Origin: Archangium violaceum
GTDB taxonomy: Bacteria; Myxococcota; Myxococcia; Myxococcales; Myxococcaceae
Reading direction: 5' to 3'
Assembly: GCF_016859125.1 (NCBI RefSeq)
Contig: NZ_CP069338.1
Span: 2,232,001-2,296,000 of the forward strand
DNA length: 64,000 nt
Part shown: piece after piece, positions 34,768 to 42,307 of the stretch
Position numbering within the stretch: position 1 is the first letter of the stretch
Layout of the letters: each line of letters begins with the position of its first letter
Program-made: the position numbers and the translations under genes
Notes under the pieces: generated by a model
The model's database searches: none
What the model saw: only the letters and a program-made list of their open reading frames with translations
Told to the model about the DNA's origin: nothing

Positions 34768-34782
34768 GACTCCGCCCCACCA

Positions 34783-34810
34783 CTTAGTTAGCTATTAGTA
34801 ACTAACTAAG
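34783..34810. promoter_or_regulatory. AT-rich inverted repeat upstream of the PAP2 gene
   Basis: CTTAGTTAG (34783-34791) and its exact complement CTAACTAAG (34802-34810) flank a 10-base spacer, also A/T-rich. In DNA of this GC content a 28-bp element that is almost all A/T with perfect dyad symmetry stands out. Its position just before the PAP2 start suggests an operator for a TetR- or MarR-type repressor. The regulator gene is not in the window. Confidence 0.6.
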
Positions 34811-34851
34811 CCTTTGACGCGGAGGGAATCAAGAGGGGGGTGTCCGCACTC

Positions 34852-35316
34852 CTATTGCGTGCGCCGCCAGAGGTCCTGCAGGTCGCGGGAGAGGTTGCTC
34901 TCCACGTCCTGGGCCTCGCCCTCGGAGATGTGCTCACGCAGCCCCAGGAAGACGGCGCGCACGATGGGCTCCACCTCGGAGACGTCCTTGCGCAGGTCCT
35001 CCGCCACCGCCCGCAGGAAGTCGTCCCGGCTCTTGCCCAGGGTGCGTCCGGGCTTCTGGGCCTCGTCCTTGGGCAGGAAGTCCAACAGCTTGCGCGGCAG
35101 CTGCGCCTGGAGATCCTTCGCCTCCTCCGGTTGGATGCGGTGCAGCAGTGCGTTGACGACCGACACCGCGGCACATTCGGCCAGGCCGGCATCGAGCTTT
35201 CCCACCTCGGACAGGTGTTTGATGAAGGCGGCGTAGGTGGAGCCGATGTGGGACTGGTGGCGCTTCTCACTACGGCTCTGGGGGGCTCCCGGGGCTCCCG
35301 GTGGAGTGTCGGCCAT
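34852..35316 (-). CDS. DUF2267 family protein
   Basis: A 154-residue soluble protein matching DUF2267. After a Pro/Gly-rich lead come STYAAFIKHLSEVGKLD, LAECAAVSVVNALLHRIQPEE, KDLQAQLPRKLLDFLPKDE, then RDDFLRAVAEDLRKDVSEVE and VRAVFLGLREHISEGEAQDV. The doubled helical pattern is typical of this family, which has no proven activity. It is small, monocistronic and shares the PAP2 strand, with the AT-rich operator-like repeat lying between them, 42 bases after its stop. Confidence 0.83.
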   Translation of the reverse strand: MADTPPGAPGAPQSRSEKRHQSHIGSTYAAFIKHLSEVGKLDAGLAECAAVSVVNALLHRIQPEEAKDLQAQLPRKLLDFLPKDEAQKPGRTLGKSRDDFLRAVAEDLRKDVSEVEPIVRAVFLGLREHISEGEAQDVESNLSRDLQDLWRRTQ

Positions 35317-35566
35317 GTCGCTCTCCTCGCGCGGTGTGTCGTTTGTCGAAAGGTGGGCACGCCCCGGGATGAGGGGGATGGCCGATCACACGGGCGACGC
35401 GGGGGGGCGGCTCCGGGCCGGCCGCCTGGGGAACGAGCGGGCGGCCGGGGCGGATCAGCAGGGCATGTCAGACCCCTCCAATATGAGTAGAGTCGTGAGC
35501 CACTCGACCACCAACGGCGCGTTGCGAGTCCTGGAACAAGGGAACCTTCTCGGCGGGGCGGACCTG

Positions 35567-35995
35567 ATGCCTCTTCTCGGCAAGAGCGGACAAAAGAAGC
35601 GCTCCCGCAAGAAGGTGGAGCAGAAGCCGGCGTTCGCCACGGCGCTGGCGCTGGTGGTGCAGCGCGGGCGTCAGGTCGCCAAGGAGATCGGCAAGACGGC
35701 GCTGTCGCGCTGCCCTCGCTGTGGACACGTGGGGCCGACACAGCAGGACTTCGGCACCCGCATCATCCGGGGCGAGCGCCGGCCGCAGTCGTGGTGCCGC
35801 AACTGCCGCAAGGTGAACCTGCCGCCGCTCAAGGCCCTGCCGAGCGCCTCGGGCCGGGAAGTGAAGGCGACCCGGGTGGAGACGGCCAACGAGAAGCCCG
35901 TGAAGACCCGGCGCCAGGAGGCCCTCAAGTTCTCCGAGGAGGGCTGGCTGTTCCCTCCGGAAGTGCTGTCGGGCGGCAAGCGCCGCGACTCCTGA
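35567..35995 (+). CDS. basic zinc-ribbon protein
   Basis: A 142-residue protein with a basic N-terminus (MPLLGKSGQKKRSRKKVEQK), a helix, then a zinc ribbon: CPRCGHVGPTQQDFG and QSWCRNCRKVNLPPL give two CxxC pairs. The C-terminal part is charged and may be disordered. The domain is of the general DNA- or RNA-binding ribbon type; no specific family is claimed. The start is uncertain: in-frame ATGs at 35465 and 35483 would add 34 or 28 residues of poor coding appearance, so 35567 is preferred. Confidence 0.6.
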   Translation: MPLLGKSGQKKRSRKKVEQKPAFATALALVVQRGRQVAKEIGKTALSRCPRCGHVGPTQQDFGTRIIRGERRPQSWCRNCRKVNLPPLKALPSASGREVKATRVETANEKPVKTRRQEALKFSEEGWLFPPEVLSGGKRRDS

Positions 35996-36105
35996 GCCAC
36001 GCCCACCGGGCAACCGCTCGGAGCCTCCGTCCGCTCCTCGTGGGATGACGTCACCGCCCCTCGCGCTCATTCCTCCTCTGAAGTCTGTCCAAGGAGGAAC
36101 GACAC

Positions 36106-36372
36106 ATGGCGGTTCGGACGGATACCGTGGGTATCAAGAACCTGCGTCAGGCGAGCGCGCACTCCGCTCAGCCCAGCCAGCACACCAGCAAGGGAAAGCC
36201 CCTCCCCTTCCGGGATGAGATTCCGCTGCTCCGGCGCGAACGGTTGCTGGCCCGGGCCCGGCTGGGGCCCGCGGCGGAGCCCCACCTGCCGAAGATTCCC
36301 CGGACGGAGGCCCCGGTGCGCGGGCGCAAGAAGCCGCCCAGCCAGATGCACATCAAGCGCAACGGTGGATGA
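36106..36372 (+). CDS. small basic protein, MAVRT/GRKK family member A
   Basis: An 88-residue, strongly basic protein without a recognised domain. It starts MAVRTDTVGIKNLRQ, has LLRRERLLARARLGPAAEPH in the middle, and ends PVRGRKKPPSQMHIKRNGG. The start and middle align with the protein at 37184-37462, and the end aligns with that at 37556-38059. AAGGAGGAACGACAC before ATG 36106 is one of the strongest ribosome sites in the window, which suggests high expression. Nucleic-acid binding is a reasonable guess from charge only. Confidence 0.72.
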   Translation: MAVRTDTVGIKNLRQASAHSAQPSQHTSKGKPLPFRDEIPLLRRERLLARARLGPAAEPHLPKIPRTEAPVRGRKKPPSQMHIKRNGG

Positions 36373-36425
36373 ACGCGGTCAACAAATCGGGGACACGCGC
36401 GGTTCACGGTCTATGCTGGGGGTGA

Positions 36426-37094
36426 ATGAGCGACGCGCTGTTCTCCTCGGAGTTCGAACCGGCTGACACACGCTACCTGTGGCGGCTGTGGTTCGCGGAC
36501 ATTCTGGACCTGGCCACCTCGGCGCTGCTGGGCTGGGGTGCCCTGCGCGCGGTGGACGTGGATCGCACGCCGCGCGCGCTCGTGGTGGCCGGGGTGGTGA
36601 CGTGGCTCCTCATGTCCGTGGCGGGCGGGCTGAGCGGCTGGACGCTGTGGCGGGGACTGGTGGGCCTGCGGCTGGTGACGGACGGGGGCGCACCGGGCCC
36701 CGTGCGAGGCTTCATCCGGGCCTTCCTCGTCCCGGTGGATCTGCTCATCTCGCCCATGCTGCAACGGCGGTACTGCGACCGCTCGCTCAAGGTGCAGCCG
36801 GAGGCGGTGCCGCTCCTGACGAAGAAATGGCAGCGCGCGCTGGGCTGGCAGGGCTTCTGGCTGCTGATGGTGTTCGCGTCGGCGTGGTTCGTGGTGATGC
36901 CCACCCGGCGCGAGGCCCTCTCGTACCTGAAGAAGCTGGATGGGTGGCGCTGCTGTCACGCGAGGACGCCGCCCTCGCCCTTCAAGTGCACGACCTCGGT
37001 GTCGCGCGCGGTGAGAGAGGCGGAAGACGGTGATGCCCGGGCCCGGGCCATCGTGGCGGACTGTCCGAGGGCCGCGGCCAGGATGGGGCGCTGA
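36426..37094 (+). CDS. RDD-like membrane protein
   Basis: A 222-residue protein with three to four membrane helices. RYLWRLWFADILDLATSALLG opens with the Arg and Asp residues that name the RDD family, and LWRGLVGLRLVTDGGAPGPV followed by RAFLVPVDLLI is the family's second signature. Another helix lies at GFWLLMVFASAWFVVM. The C-terminal 60 residues contain two vicinal Cys pairs or singles (GWRCCHARTPPSPFKC). RDD proteins are small transporters or ion-handling proteins; the role here is unknown. The gene interrupts the run of small basic-protein genes on the same strand. Confidence 0.74.
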   Translation: MSDALFSSEFEPADTRYLWRLWFADILDLATSALLGWGALRAVDVDRTPRALVVAGVVTWLLMSVAGGLSGWTLWRGLVGLRLVTDGGAPGPVRGFIRAFLVPVDLLISPMLQRRYCDRSLKVQPEAVPLLTKKWQRALGWQGFWLLMVFASAWFVVMPTRREALSYLKKLDGWRCCHARTPPSPFKCTTSVSRAVREAEDGDARARAIVADCPRAAARMGR

Positions 37095-37183
37095 GCCTGC
37101 GAGCGCCCGGCCAGGGAATGGTTGGGCGGGGGATGGAAAAACGGCCCGAGCGTCCTTACCTCCCACTCAGGAGGCCATCATCC

Positions 37184-37462
37184 ATGGCAGTCAGGACTCG
37201 GGAAGCAGGTATCAAGAACAAGCGGCGGATGGCGAATGTCGACGAGGCGCAGACGAACCGTCAGGCCCCGGGACTCAGCAATGGGCGCAAGACCGTGCCC
37301 CGTGATCAGGCCGCGGCGCTGCGTCGCCAGAAGCTGATGCGCAAGGCCACGCCCGGCCCGGCCATGACGGAGCCGGTGGGGCACGGGCCCGCCACCACCG
37401 AGGTGCGGCCCGGCAAGAAGACCCTCTCGCGACGGAAGGCCAAGCGCGGCAATACCGTCTGA
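37184..37462 (+). CDS. small basic protein, MAVRT/GRKK family member B
   Basis: A 92-residue basic protein. It begins MAVRTREAGIKNKRRMANVD, aligning with MAVRTDTVGIKNLRQ of the 36106 protein, and continues with GRKTVPRDQAAALRRQKLM and ATPGPAMTEP. The GRKTVPRDQAAALRR element is repeated twice, in variant form, in the 37556 protein. It ends KKTLSRRKAKRGNTV. CAGGAGGCC precedes ATG 37184; the in-frame ATG at 37118 lacks homology upstream of MAVRT. Function unknown. Confidence 0.7.
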   Translation: MAVRTREAGIKNKRRMANVDEAQTNRQAPGLSNGRKTVPRDQAAALRRQKLMRKATPGPAMTEPVGHGPATTEVRPGKKTLSRRKAKRGNTV

Positions 37463-37555
37463 CCCTCCCGCCCCATCCGACAATTCGAACCCGACAGATG
37501 GACCGGCCCCTGGTCAATCCGGCCGGCCATCCCTACCTCACATGGGGGAGGACCC

Positions 37556-38059
37556 ATGCCAGAGAAGACCAAGCAGCTGCGCGCCAAGCGGGCCAAGGCC
37601 AAGGGCACGACGATGACAGTGATGGCCTCGGATACCGGTGACGTCCCCGCAGGCAAGAGCGCCCACGCCCTCAAGAAGAGCCGCGGCATCGCCGGCCGCA
37701 CCCGCACCACCGAGCGCTCCGTCAGCCGGCGCCGCCCACCCGGCGAAGGCAAGACGGCCCAGAGCGCCAAGCTGCCCCTGCCCGAGACCGGCAGCAGCAC
37801 CTCACGCCGCAAGACGATTCCGGACGAGGCCGCCGCCACCTACCGCCAGGGGCACCGCCGCAAGACGGTGGCCACCGAGAACGCCGCCGCCTACCGCCGC
37901 GAGGAGCGGCCCAAGGTTCCGCGCAACGAGGCGAAGCAGCGCCAGGAGACGCGCAGCAAGCGCGGCTCACCCGTGCAGGGCCGCAAGAAGGCCCCGAGCG
38001 AGATGGAAATCACCCACCGCGGCGGGCCGCGCAAGCGCCTCCGCATCCACGGCGGCTGA
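37556..38059 (+). CDS. basic repeat-bearing protein, MAVRT/GRKK family member C
   Basis: A 167-residue very basic protein. It contains two tandem units, RRKTIPDEAAATYRQGH and RRKTVATENAAAYRREE, that match GRKTVPRDQAAALRR in the 37184 protein. Near its end, SPVQGRKKAPSEMEITHRGG matches PVRGRKKPPSQMHIKRNGG of the 36106 protein. Hydrophobic residues are scarce, so it is probably disordered or folds on binding a polyanion. GGGGGAGGACCC precedes ATG 37556. The last 50 bases overlap, in antisense, the 3' end of the protease gene. Confidence 0.68.
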   Translation: MPEKTKQLRAKRAKAKGTTMTVMASDTGDVPAGKSAHALKKSRGIAGRTRTTERSVSRRRPPGEGKTAQSAKLPLPETGSSTSRRKTIPDEAAATYRQGHRRKTVATENAAAYRREERPKVPRNEAKQRQETRSKRGSPVQGRKKAPSEMEITHRGGPRKRLRIHGG

Positions 38060-39266
38060 GGCTCCGAAACAGCGCCCACACGCATAGGGCCCACCCCACG
38101 GGTGACGCCGCTGGCGCTCCCGTGCAACCACTCGACGCCTCCGCTTCCTCGAGTGGAAGGGGGGCGCAGGGTGTGAAGCAGCGGCACGCCTCCGCCCCCT
38201 CGGGCTCCAGGCGCGCGCACACGCCGCCCGCCGCGCACTGCGCGTCCTCGGAACAGGCGGCGCCGTAGTTCCCCTCCTGCAGTGCGTACTGCAGGCAGCG
38301 GCCCGGCCCGTCCTCCGTCACGGAGACACAGGAGAGTCCCGCGGGGCACTCGGCGTCGCGCGTGCACGCGGCGGTGCAGAGGGACTCGGGCGCGAGCACC
38401 GGACCCTGGGGCTCCGGGCGCTCGGCGAGGAAGGGCTGGATGAAGTCCTCGAGCAGCGCCTCCACGCGGACGTTGAGGGCCTCCTTCCGACAGGCCACGT
38501 CGCCGCTCGCGGTGATTCCCACCAGCACCTCGCGCCCGTCCGCTCCGCGCGCCAGCACGGGACCGCCACTGTCTCCCACGCAGCTCATCGCCGGAGCGGG
38601 CCCCGCGTGGAACGCGCCCGGCTCCACCTCCGTCACTTCCAGCACGCCCTGGCGCCGCTGGCCCGCGGGGGCTCCGTCCTCCTTCGTCTCTCCGAAGCCC
38701 ACCACCCTCGCCGCCTGGCCTGGCTCCAGCGCTCCCCAGCCGGGCTCCGGCAGTGGCAGCGGTGACACGTCCACCGGCTTCGCCAGACGCAGCAGCGCCG
38801 CGTCATGGGCGTGCGTCGTCCGGGCGTAGCGCGGGTGACGCACCGCGCGCGCCACCCGGACGAAGCGGCCTCCCGGCTCGGGCTCCGGCAGCAGCCGCTC
38901 GCCGAGGAAGATTTCGTAGTCGCCCTCCTCGCCGAAGATCTCCAGGCAGTGCGCCGCCGTCAGCACCACGTCTGGCGCCACCAGCGCCCCCGAGCACAGC
39001 AGCGCCTCCGCGTCTTGTGCGCACCGCGCTCGACGGGGGAGAAGCGCCACCACCGCCGTGTCTCCCGGTGCGGCCGTGCCTCCGACCACCGCGTCCGTGC
39101 GCGGCGTGGGACTCGGGGGGAACTCGGGTGGGGCGGAGATGGGGGCGCAGGCCACGCAGAGCGTCCACAGTGTCGTGAACAGAATCGCTTGGGTTCCGCC
39201 AGGGCCCTCGAGACCCTCACCCCGGCCCTCTCCCGGAGGGAGAGGGTGCTCGCGACCCGGGTTCAT
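38010..39266 (-). CDS. trypsin-like serine protease with MYXO-CTERM tail
   Basis: A 418-residue exported chymotrypsin-fold protease. The triad is His106 (VVLTAAHC), Asp155 (HAHDAALLRL) and Ser233 (CVGDSGGPVL). AVVGGTAA at 59-66 is the mature N-terminus motif, implying activation cleavage. A Cys-rich module follows (CTAACTRDAECPAGLSC and ACSEDAQCAAGGVC), then SGCTGAPAASP, a hydrophobic stretch and RSLSRRG, a MYXO-CTERM-type anchor. The first 24 residues are encoded partly by an intergenic-type repeat (39213-39247), so the true start is uncertain; the likely secretion signal is ILFTTLWTLCVAC. It is suited to surface proteolysis during predation (inference). Confidence 0.82.
   Translation of the reverse strand: MNPGREHPLPPGEGRGEGLEGPGGTQAILFTTLWTLCVACAPISAPPEFPPSPTPRTDAVVGGTAAPGDTAVVALLPRRARCAQDAEALLCSGALVAPDVVLTAAHCLEIFGEEGDYEIFLGERLLPEPEPGGRFVRVARAVRHPRYARTTHAHDAALLRLAKPVDVSPLPLPEPGWGALEPGQAARVVGFGETKEDGAPAGQRRQGVLEVTEVEPGAFHAGPAPAMSCVGDSGGPVLARGADGREVLVGITASGDVACRKEALNVRVEALLEDFIQPFLAERPEPQGPVLAPESLCTAACTRDAECPAGLSCVSVTEDGPGRCLQYALQEGNYGAACSEDAQCAAGGVCARLEPEGAEACRCFTPCAPLPLEEAEASSGCTGAPAASPVGWALCVWALFRSLSRRGCGGACAARRGG
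39213..39247. repeat. dispersed GGGAGAGGG-type palindromic repeat, copy 1
   Basis: Read on the minus strand this is CCCTCTCCCTCCGGGAGAGG followed by GCCGGGGTGAGGGT. The same pattern occurs at 52387-52422 and 57913-57947. It is a short palindrome plus a G-rich arm, common between genes in GC-rich bacteria. Here it falls inside the predicted start of the protease gene. Confidence 0.7.
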
Positions 39267-39270
39267 CCGA

Positions 39271-39864
39271 TTACCGCGCCTGAGTGCTCGCGCTCACCGC
39301 GCCCTGTTCTTCTCGCTGGGCCGTCTCCGCCAGCGCGGCCGTCTCCTCTCGCAGCCTGCCCAGTCGCTCCCGATGCCGCGTCAGCTGCACCTCCAACCGC
39401 CTCGCCTCCGCCCCGTCTCCTCTCGACTCCGCTTCCTTCCGCTCCTGCTCCAGCCTCTCGATGTCCCGCCCCAGCAGCTCCGTGATGCGCACCAGCTTCC
39501 CGTGCCGCCACGCCGCCGTCTGCGGCTTCTCCGGCTCGATGGGATCGTTCTGCTGCGGCAACGGATTCGCCACCTCGGGCTCCGGCACCTCGTCCCCGGG
39601 TCCGAGGGGCACCACCGTCCCCCGCCCCTCCGCGATCTCCATGCGTGGCGCGGCCTTCACCGGCTCGGGATTCGTCGGCGCGGGGACAACAGGGGATACG
39701 ACGGGCGGCGTCGGCGTGGACGCCACGGGAGACGCCGTCACGCGCGGACCCGCCTTCTCCGAGGGCCTCACCTCCGGCCCGGGCCAGAAGATGCGCAGCG
39801 CCAACGCCGCCCCCAACAGCAGGCCCGCGGCGAGCGGTGGAACGAATCGGGACCGGTTGTTCAT
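39271..39864 (-). CDS. single-pass protein with C-terminal coiled coil
   Basis: A 197-residue protein. An N-terminal membrane anchor (FVPPLAAGLLLGAALALRIFW) is followed by a Pro/Val-rich spacer (about 30-75), then a charged helical region with heptad-like spacing (LLGRDIERLEQERKEAESRG to LTRHRERLGRLREETAALAE) that should form a coiled coil. Function unknown; a periplasmic spacer or scaffold is inferred. The gene is third of a three-gene operon. GAGGAG overlaps the upstream stop; ATG 39864 has better spacing than ATG 39867. Confidence 0.66.
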   Translation of the reverse strand: MNNRSRFVPPLAAGLLLGAALALRIFWPGPEVRPSEKAGPRVTASPVASTPTPPVVSPVVPAPTNPEPVKAAPRMEIAEGRGTVVPLGPGDEVPEPEVANPLPQQNDPIEPEKPQTAAWRHGKLVRITELLGRDIERLEQERKEAESRGDGAEARRLEVQLTRHRERLGRLREETAALAETAQREEQGAVSASTQAR

Positions 39865-39872
39865 CATGCTCC

Positions 39873-40259
39873 TCACAGGCGCAGCTTCCACCCGTCCGGA
39901 TGCCGCTCCACACGCAGGAGCAGCGGTTGCTCGCGGACCTGCCCATCCCGAGCCACCCGCGCACGCACCACCACCGCGTTCGGGTCGCGCCCGTCCACCT
40001 TCACGTCCAGCACCTCCACCAGGGAGAAGCCGTGCGCGTTCATCTCGTCCACCGTCGCGCGGCAGGTGTCGGCCGCCTTGCCGATCAGCAGGGCGCCGAG
40101 CACCGCGCAGTCCCCCCCGGGCAGCGCCTCGAAGAAGCGCTGCACCGTGTCCCGCGCGGCCTCGGTCTTTCTCGACTCCGGATTGCAGGCGAGGGCGGCC
40201 AGCAGGCCCAGCCACAACGCGGCACGCGGCACCGCCCTCACCGTCAGCGAGCGCATCAT
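39873..40259 (-). CDS. NTF2-like/DUF4878-like lipoprotein
   Basis: A 128-residue lipoprotein. The leader ends WLGLLAALACNPES (lipobox LAAC-type). The mature part, DTVQRFFEALPGGDCAVLGA then DEMNAHGFSLVEVLDVKVDG, VVVRARVARDGQ and LLLRVERHPDGWKLRL, follows the helix then curved-sheet order of small NTF2-like (DUF4878/lumazine-type) domains found in many lipoproteins. No active site is apparent. ATG 40259 overlaps the preceding gene's stop by one base, and the next gene begins within nine bases, so the three genes form an operon. Confidence 0.7.
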   Translation of the reverse strand: MMRSLTVRAVPRAALWLGLLAALACNPESRKTEAARDTVQRFFEALPGGDCAVLGALLIGKAADTCRATVDEMNAHGFSLVEVLDVKVDGRDPNAVVVRARVARDGQVREQPLLLRVERHPDGWKLRL

Positions 40260-41155
40260 CAGTAGCAGTTGGGAGCGTACATCTCGTCGTCGCTCGCGGA
40301 GGCGAACTGGTCGTCGCAGTAGGCGCTCGCCAGCGCGTGGCCGTTGCGCACGCAGCCGTCGTGGTTGGTGGCGTCCAGCGTGTACTGGGTGTCACCGCCG
40401 CAACCGCCGCCGCAGCGGCCGAAACAGTTGCCCATCACCTTCGGGCGGCTCCAGTGGTCCGGCTCGCCGCACACCCACGAGCCACTGCGCAGGTAGTACT
40501 CGTCGCCACTGCACGTGCCGTGGTTGCCGAGCTGGGCGATCTGCTGGTTGATGGTCGAGTCGAAGCCGCCATGCTGGCAGTCGTGCTTCGCGTACGAGTA
40601 CCAGTTGTAGGAGCCACCGCAGCTGCCCGTCCAGGAGCCATTGCACTTCGCGTAGCTGCACAGCATGGTGTAGCCACGGCCCTGCTCGCCCATGACCGTG
40701 CGCTGCAGCTCCACCGTCGTCGGATGCTGCGACCACAGGCTCACCGCGCGCCGCAGGTACTTCGCCTCGGCCGCCGCCGCGTCACCCGCCGGCAGCTGCG
40801 AGTTGAGCGCCGCGTACAGGCCGGACAAGAGCTCACGGTCCCCGTCCAGCATCTGCGTGCCCTGCCCGCTCTCCTCCGCGAAGCCGTCCAGCGTCGACAC
40901 GCCATTCACCGCGTCCACCAGGCCCGTCAGCGTCATGCCGTTCTGCCGCACCTCGATGCGGTAGACGCCCTGCTCCACCTCCCGCGAGGCGAAGCGCGCC
41001 TCCGAGCCCCCCTGCGTGAAGCGGCCGGACACCACACCGGCCTCCTGCGTCAGCTCCAGCCCGTCCGCCGCTCGTCCCGCCTCGGCGGACCCGCTGTCCT
41101 GCCCTCCGCAGCCCCACAGCATCATCGCGGTGACCGCTCCCAAGACTTTCCGCAT
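40259..41155 (-). CDS. Cys-rich lipoprotein of unknown function
   Basis: A 298-residue lipoprotein. The leader MRKVLGAVTAMMLWGCGG has a lipobox-like LWGC. Residues about 40-130 hold a beta-rich segment (QGVYRIEVRQNGMTLTGLVD). The C-terminal 140 residues carry about a dozen cysteines in motifs such as CSYAKCNGSWTGSCGGSY, CFGRCGGGCGGDTQY and NHDGCVRNGHALASAYCDDQ, probably disulfide-bonded, with several aromatic residues. A secreted hydrolase fold cannot be excluded, but no catalytic motif is clear. ATG 41155 is preferred to ATG 41197 because it starts the signal peptide. First gene of a three-gene operon. Confidence 0.7.
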   Translation of the reverse strand: MRKVLGAVTAMMLWGCGGQDSGSAEAGRAADGLELTQEAGVVSGRFTQGGSEARFASREVEQGVYRIEVRQNGMTLTGLVDAVNGVSTLDGFAEESGQGTQMLDGDRELLSGLYAALNSQLPAGDAAAAEAKYLRRAVSLWSQHPTTVELQRTVMGEQGRGYTMLCSYAKCNGSWTGSCGGSYNWYSYAKHDCQHGGFDSTINQQIAQLGNHGTCSGDEYYLRSGSWVCGEPDHWSRPKVMGNCFGRCGGGCGGDTQYTLDATNHDGCVRNGHALASAYCDDQFASASDDEMYAPNCY

Positions 41156-41254
41156 AAGCTCGTATCCCTCTTGCGCGGGCGTTTCCCAAATGCGCATAGA
41201 ACGAGAGGAATCCAGATTTAGCGGAACTGTCGTTTTCCAGCAAGTCGGGGTGCG

Positions 41255-42082
41255 TCAAAGCCCCACGTCGTCCCGGTGGAAGAGGGGCAGCGCCCCTGCG
41301 GCGCGAACCAGTCCTTGAGCGTTCTCCGGCAGGGACTCGTGGGCCCCCGTGACGAGCAGTCCCCCGGGAGCCAGACGTTCCAGGAGCCGCATCAGCACCT
41401 CGTGCTGCACGGACCTCGCGAAGTAGGTGAAGGCCACGTTGCGGCAGAGCACCAGGTGGAAGGGGCCCTCGGGCATGCGCTGGCGCAGATCCTCACAGCG
41501 GAAGCCGATGCCCTCGCGGTACTCGGGCCGCAGGCACAGCTCGCCCTCCTGGGGCGTGAAGGCCTCGTCCACCCAATCGGAGGGGAGCTCGCGCAACGTG
41601 GCGCGCCGGTAGCAGCCACGGCGGGCGCGCTCCAGGAGCGAGGCATCCGCGTCGGTGGCCACCAGCTCCAGGCGGAAGTCCGGGAAGCGCGGCCGCAGGC
41701 CCAGGTGGAAGAGGACGGCCACGGTATAGGGCTCCTCGCCCGAGGCACACCCCGCGCTCCACACGCGCAGGACACGCTCCCCGCGAGCGCGAGCGGCCTC
41801 CATCACCCGGGGAAGGAGCGGCTCACGGAGCGCATCGAAGACGCCCTGGTCCCGGTAGAAGCGCGAGATGGTGACGCGGCACAGGGCGTCCAGCACGGCC
41901 CGCTCGGCGGGGTCCGCCTCCAGCCGCTCGAGGTACGCGGACAATCCCGCCACACCGAGCGCCTTCATCCTCCGGCCCACGCGCTTGCACACCTGCCCGC
42001 GCACGCGGCGGAAGCCCTCGTAACGCAGGCCCAGGCGCGGCGCGGCCCACCGCAGCAACTCCAGACACTCGGCATCCGTCAC
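41255..42082 (-). CDS. CheR-type chemoreceptor methyltransferase
   Basis: A 275-residue SAM-dependent methyltransferase of the CheR family, which methylates glutamates on chemoreceptors. It has a helical N-terminal domain (GLRYEGFRRVRGQVCKRVGRR), the linker segment ISRFYRDQGVFDALR, the SAM site LRVWSAGCASGEEPYTVA, LELVATDADASLLERAR and FHLVLCRNVAFTYF. Length matches stand-alone CheR. No other chemotaxis gene is nearby, so it is an orphan, possibly acting on a receptor or a non-chemotaxis system. It is followed downstream by a remnant toxin-immunity locus on the same strand. Confidence 0.9.
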   Translation of the reverse strand: MTDAECLELLRWAAPRLGLRYEGFRRVRGQVCKRVGRRMKALGVAGLSAYLERLEADPAERAVLDALCRVTISRFYRDQGVFDALREPLLPRVMEAARARGERVLRVWSAGCASGEEPYTVAVLFHLGLRPRFPDFRLELVATDADASLLERARRGCYRRATLRELPSDWVDEAFTPQEGELCLRPEYREGIGFRCEDLRQRMPEGPFHLVLCRNVAFTYFARSVQHEVLMRLLERLAPGGLLVTGAHESLPENAQGLVRAAGALPLFHRDDVGL

Positions 42083-42103
42083 GTGGCACCTCCCTGAACG
42101 GAG

Positions 42104-42298
42104 TCAGTCGAGAAATCGGCGTTCCCAGCGACGCCTGTCCTCCGGGCCGAAGTCCTTGTCGAACAGGGGCCCCTCGTAGAGCCAGGGTTCCAGCACGCGC
42201 GCCAGCTCGCGGTAGGCGGGCGGTGTGCGGCCCTGCTCGGTATCACCTGCTTCCGGCCACTCCCCCAGCGTCACCACCGCCCGCTCCCCGTCCAACAT
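42104..42298 (-). pseudogene. 3' remnant of a DUF3396-type immunity gene
   Basis: The 64 residues encoded here (RAVVTLGEWPEAGDTEQG, RELARVLEPWLYEG and RRRWERRFLD) align with the last 65 of the immunity protein at 28922-29830, including its stop position. The N-terminal ~235 residues are missing. It lies in the same frame as the toxin remnant upstream, 9 bases after that stop, so a deletion has joined the toxin end to the immunity tail. It is unlikely to work as an immunity protein. Confidence 0.8.
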
Positions 42299-42307
42299 GG
42301 CACGCGC

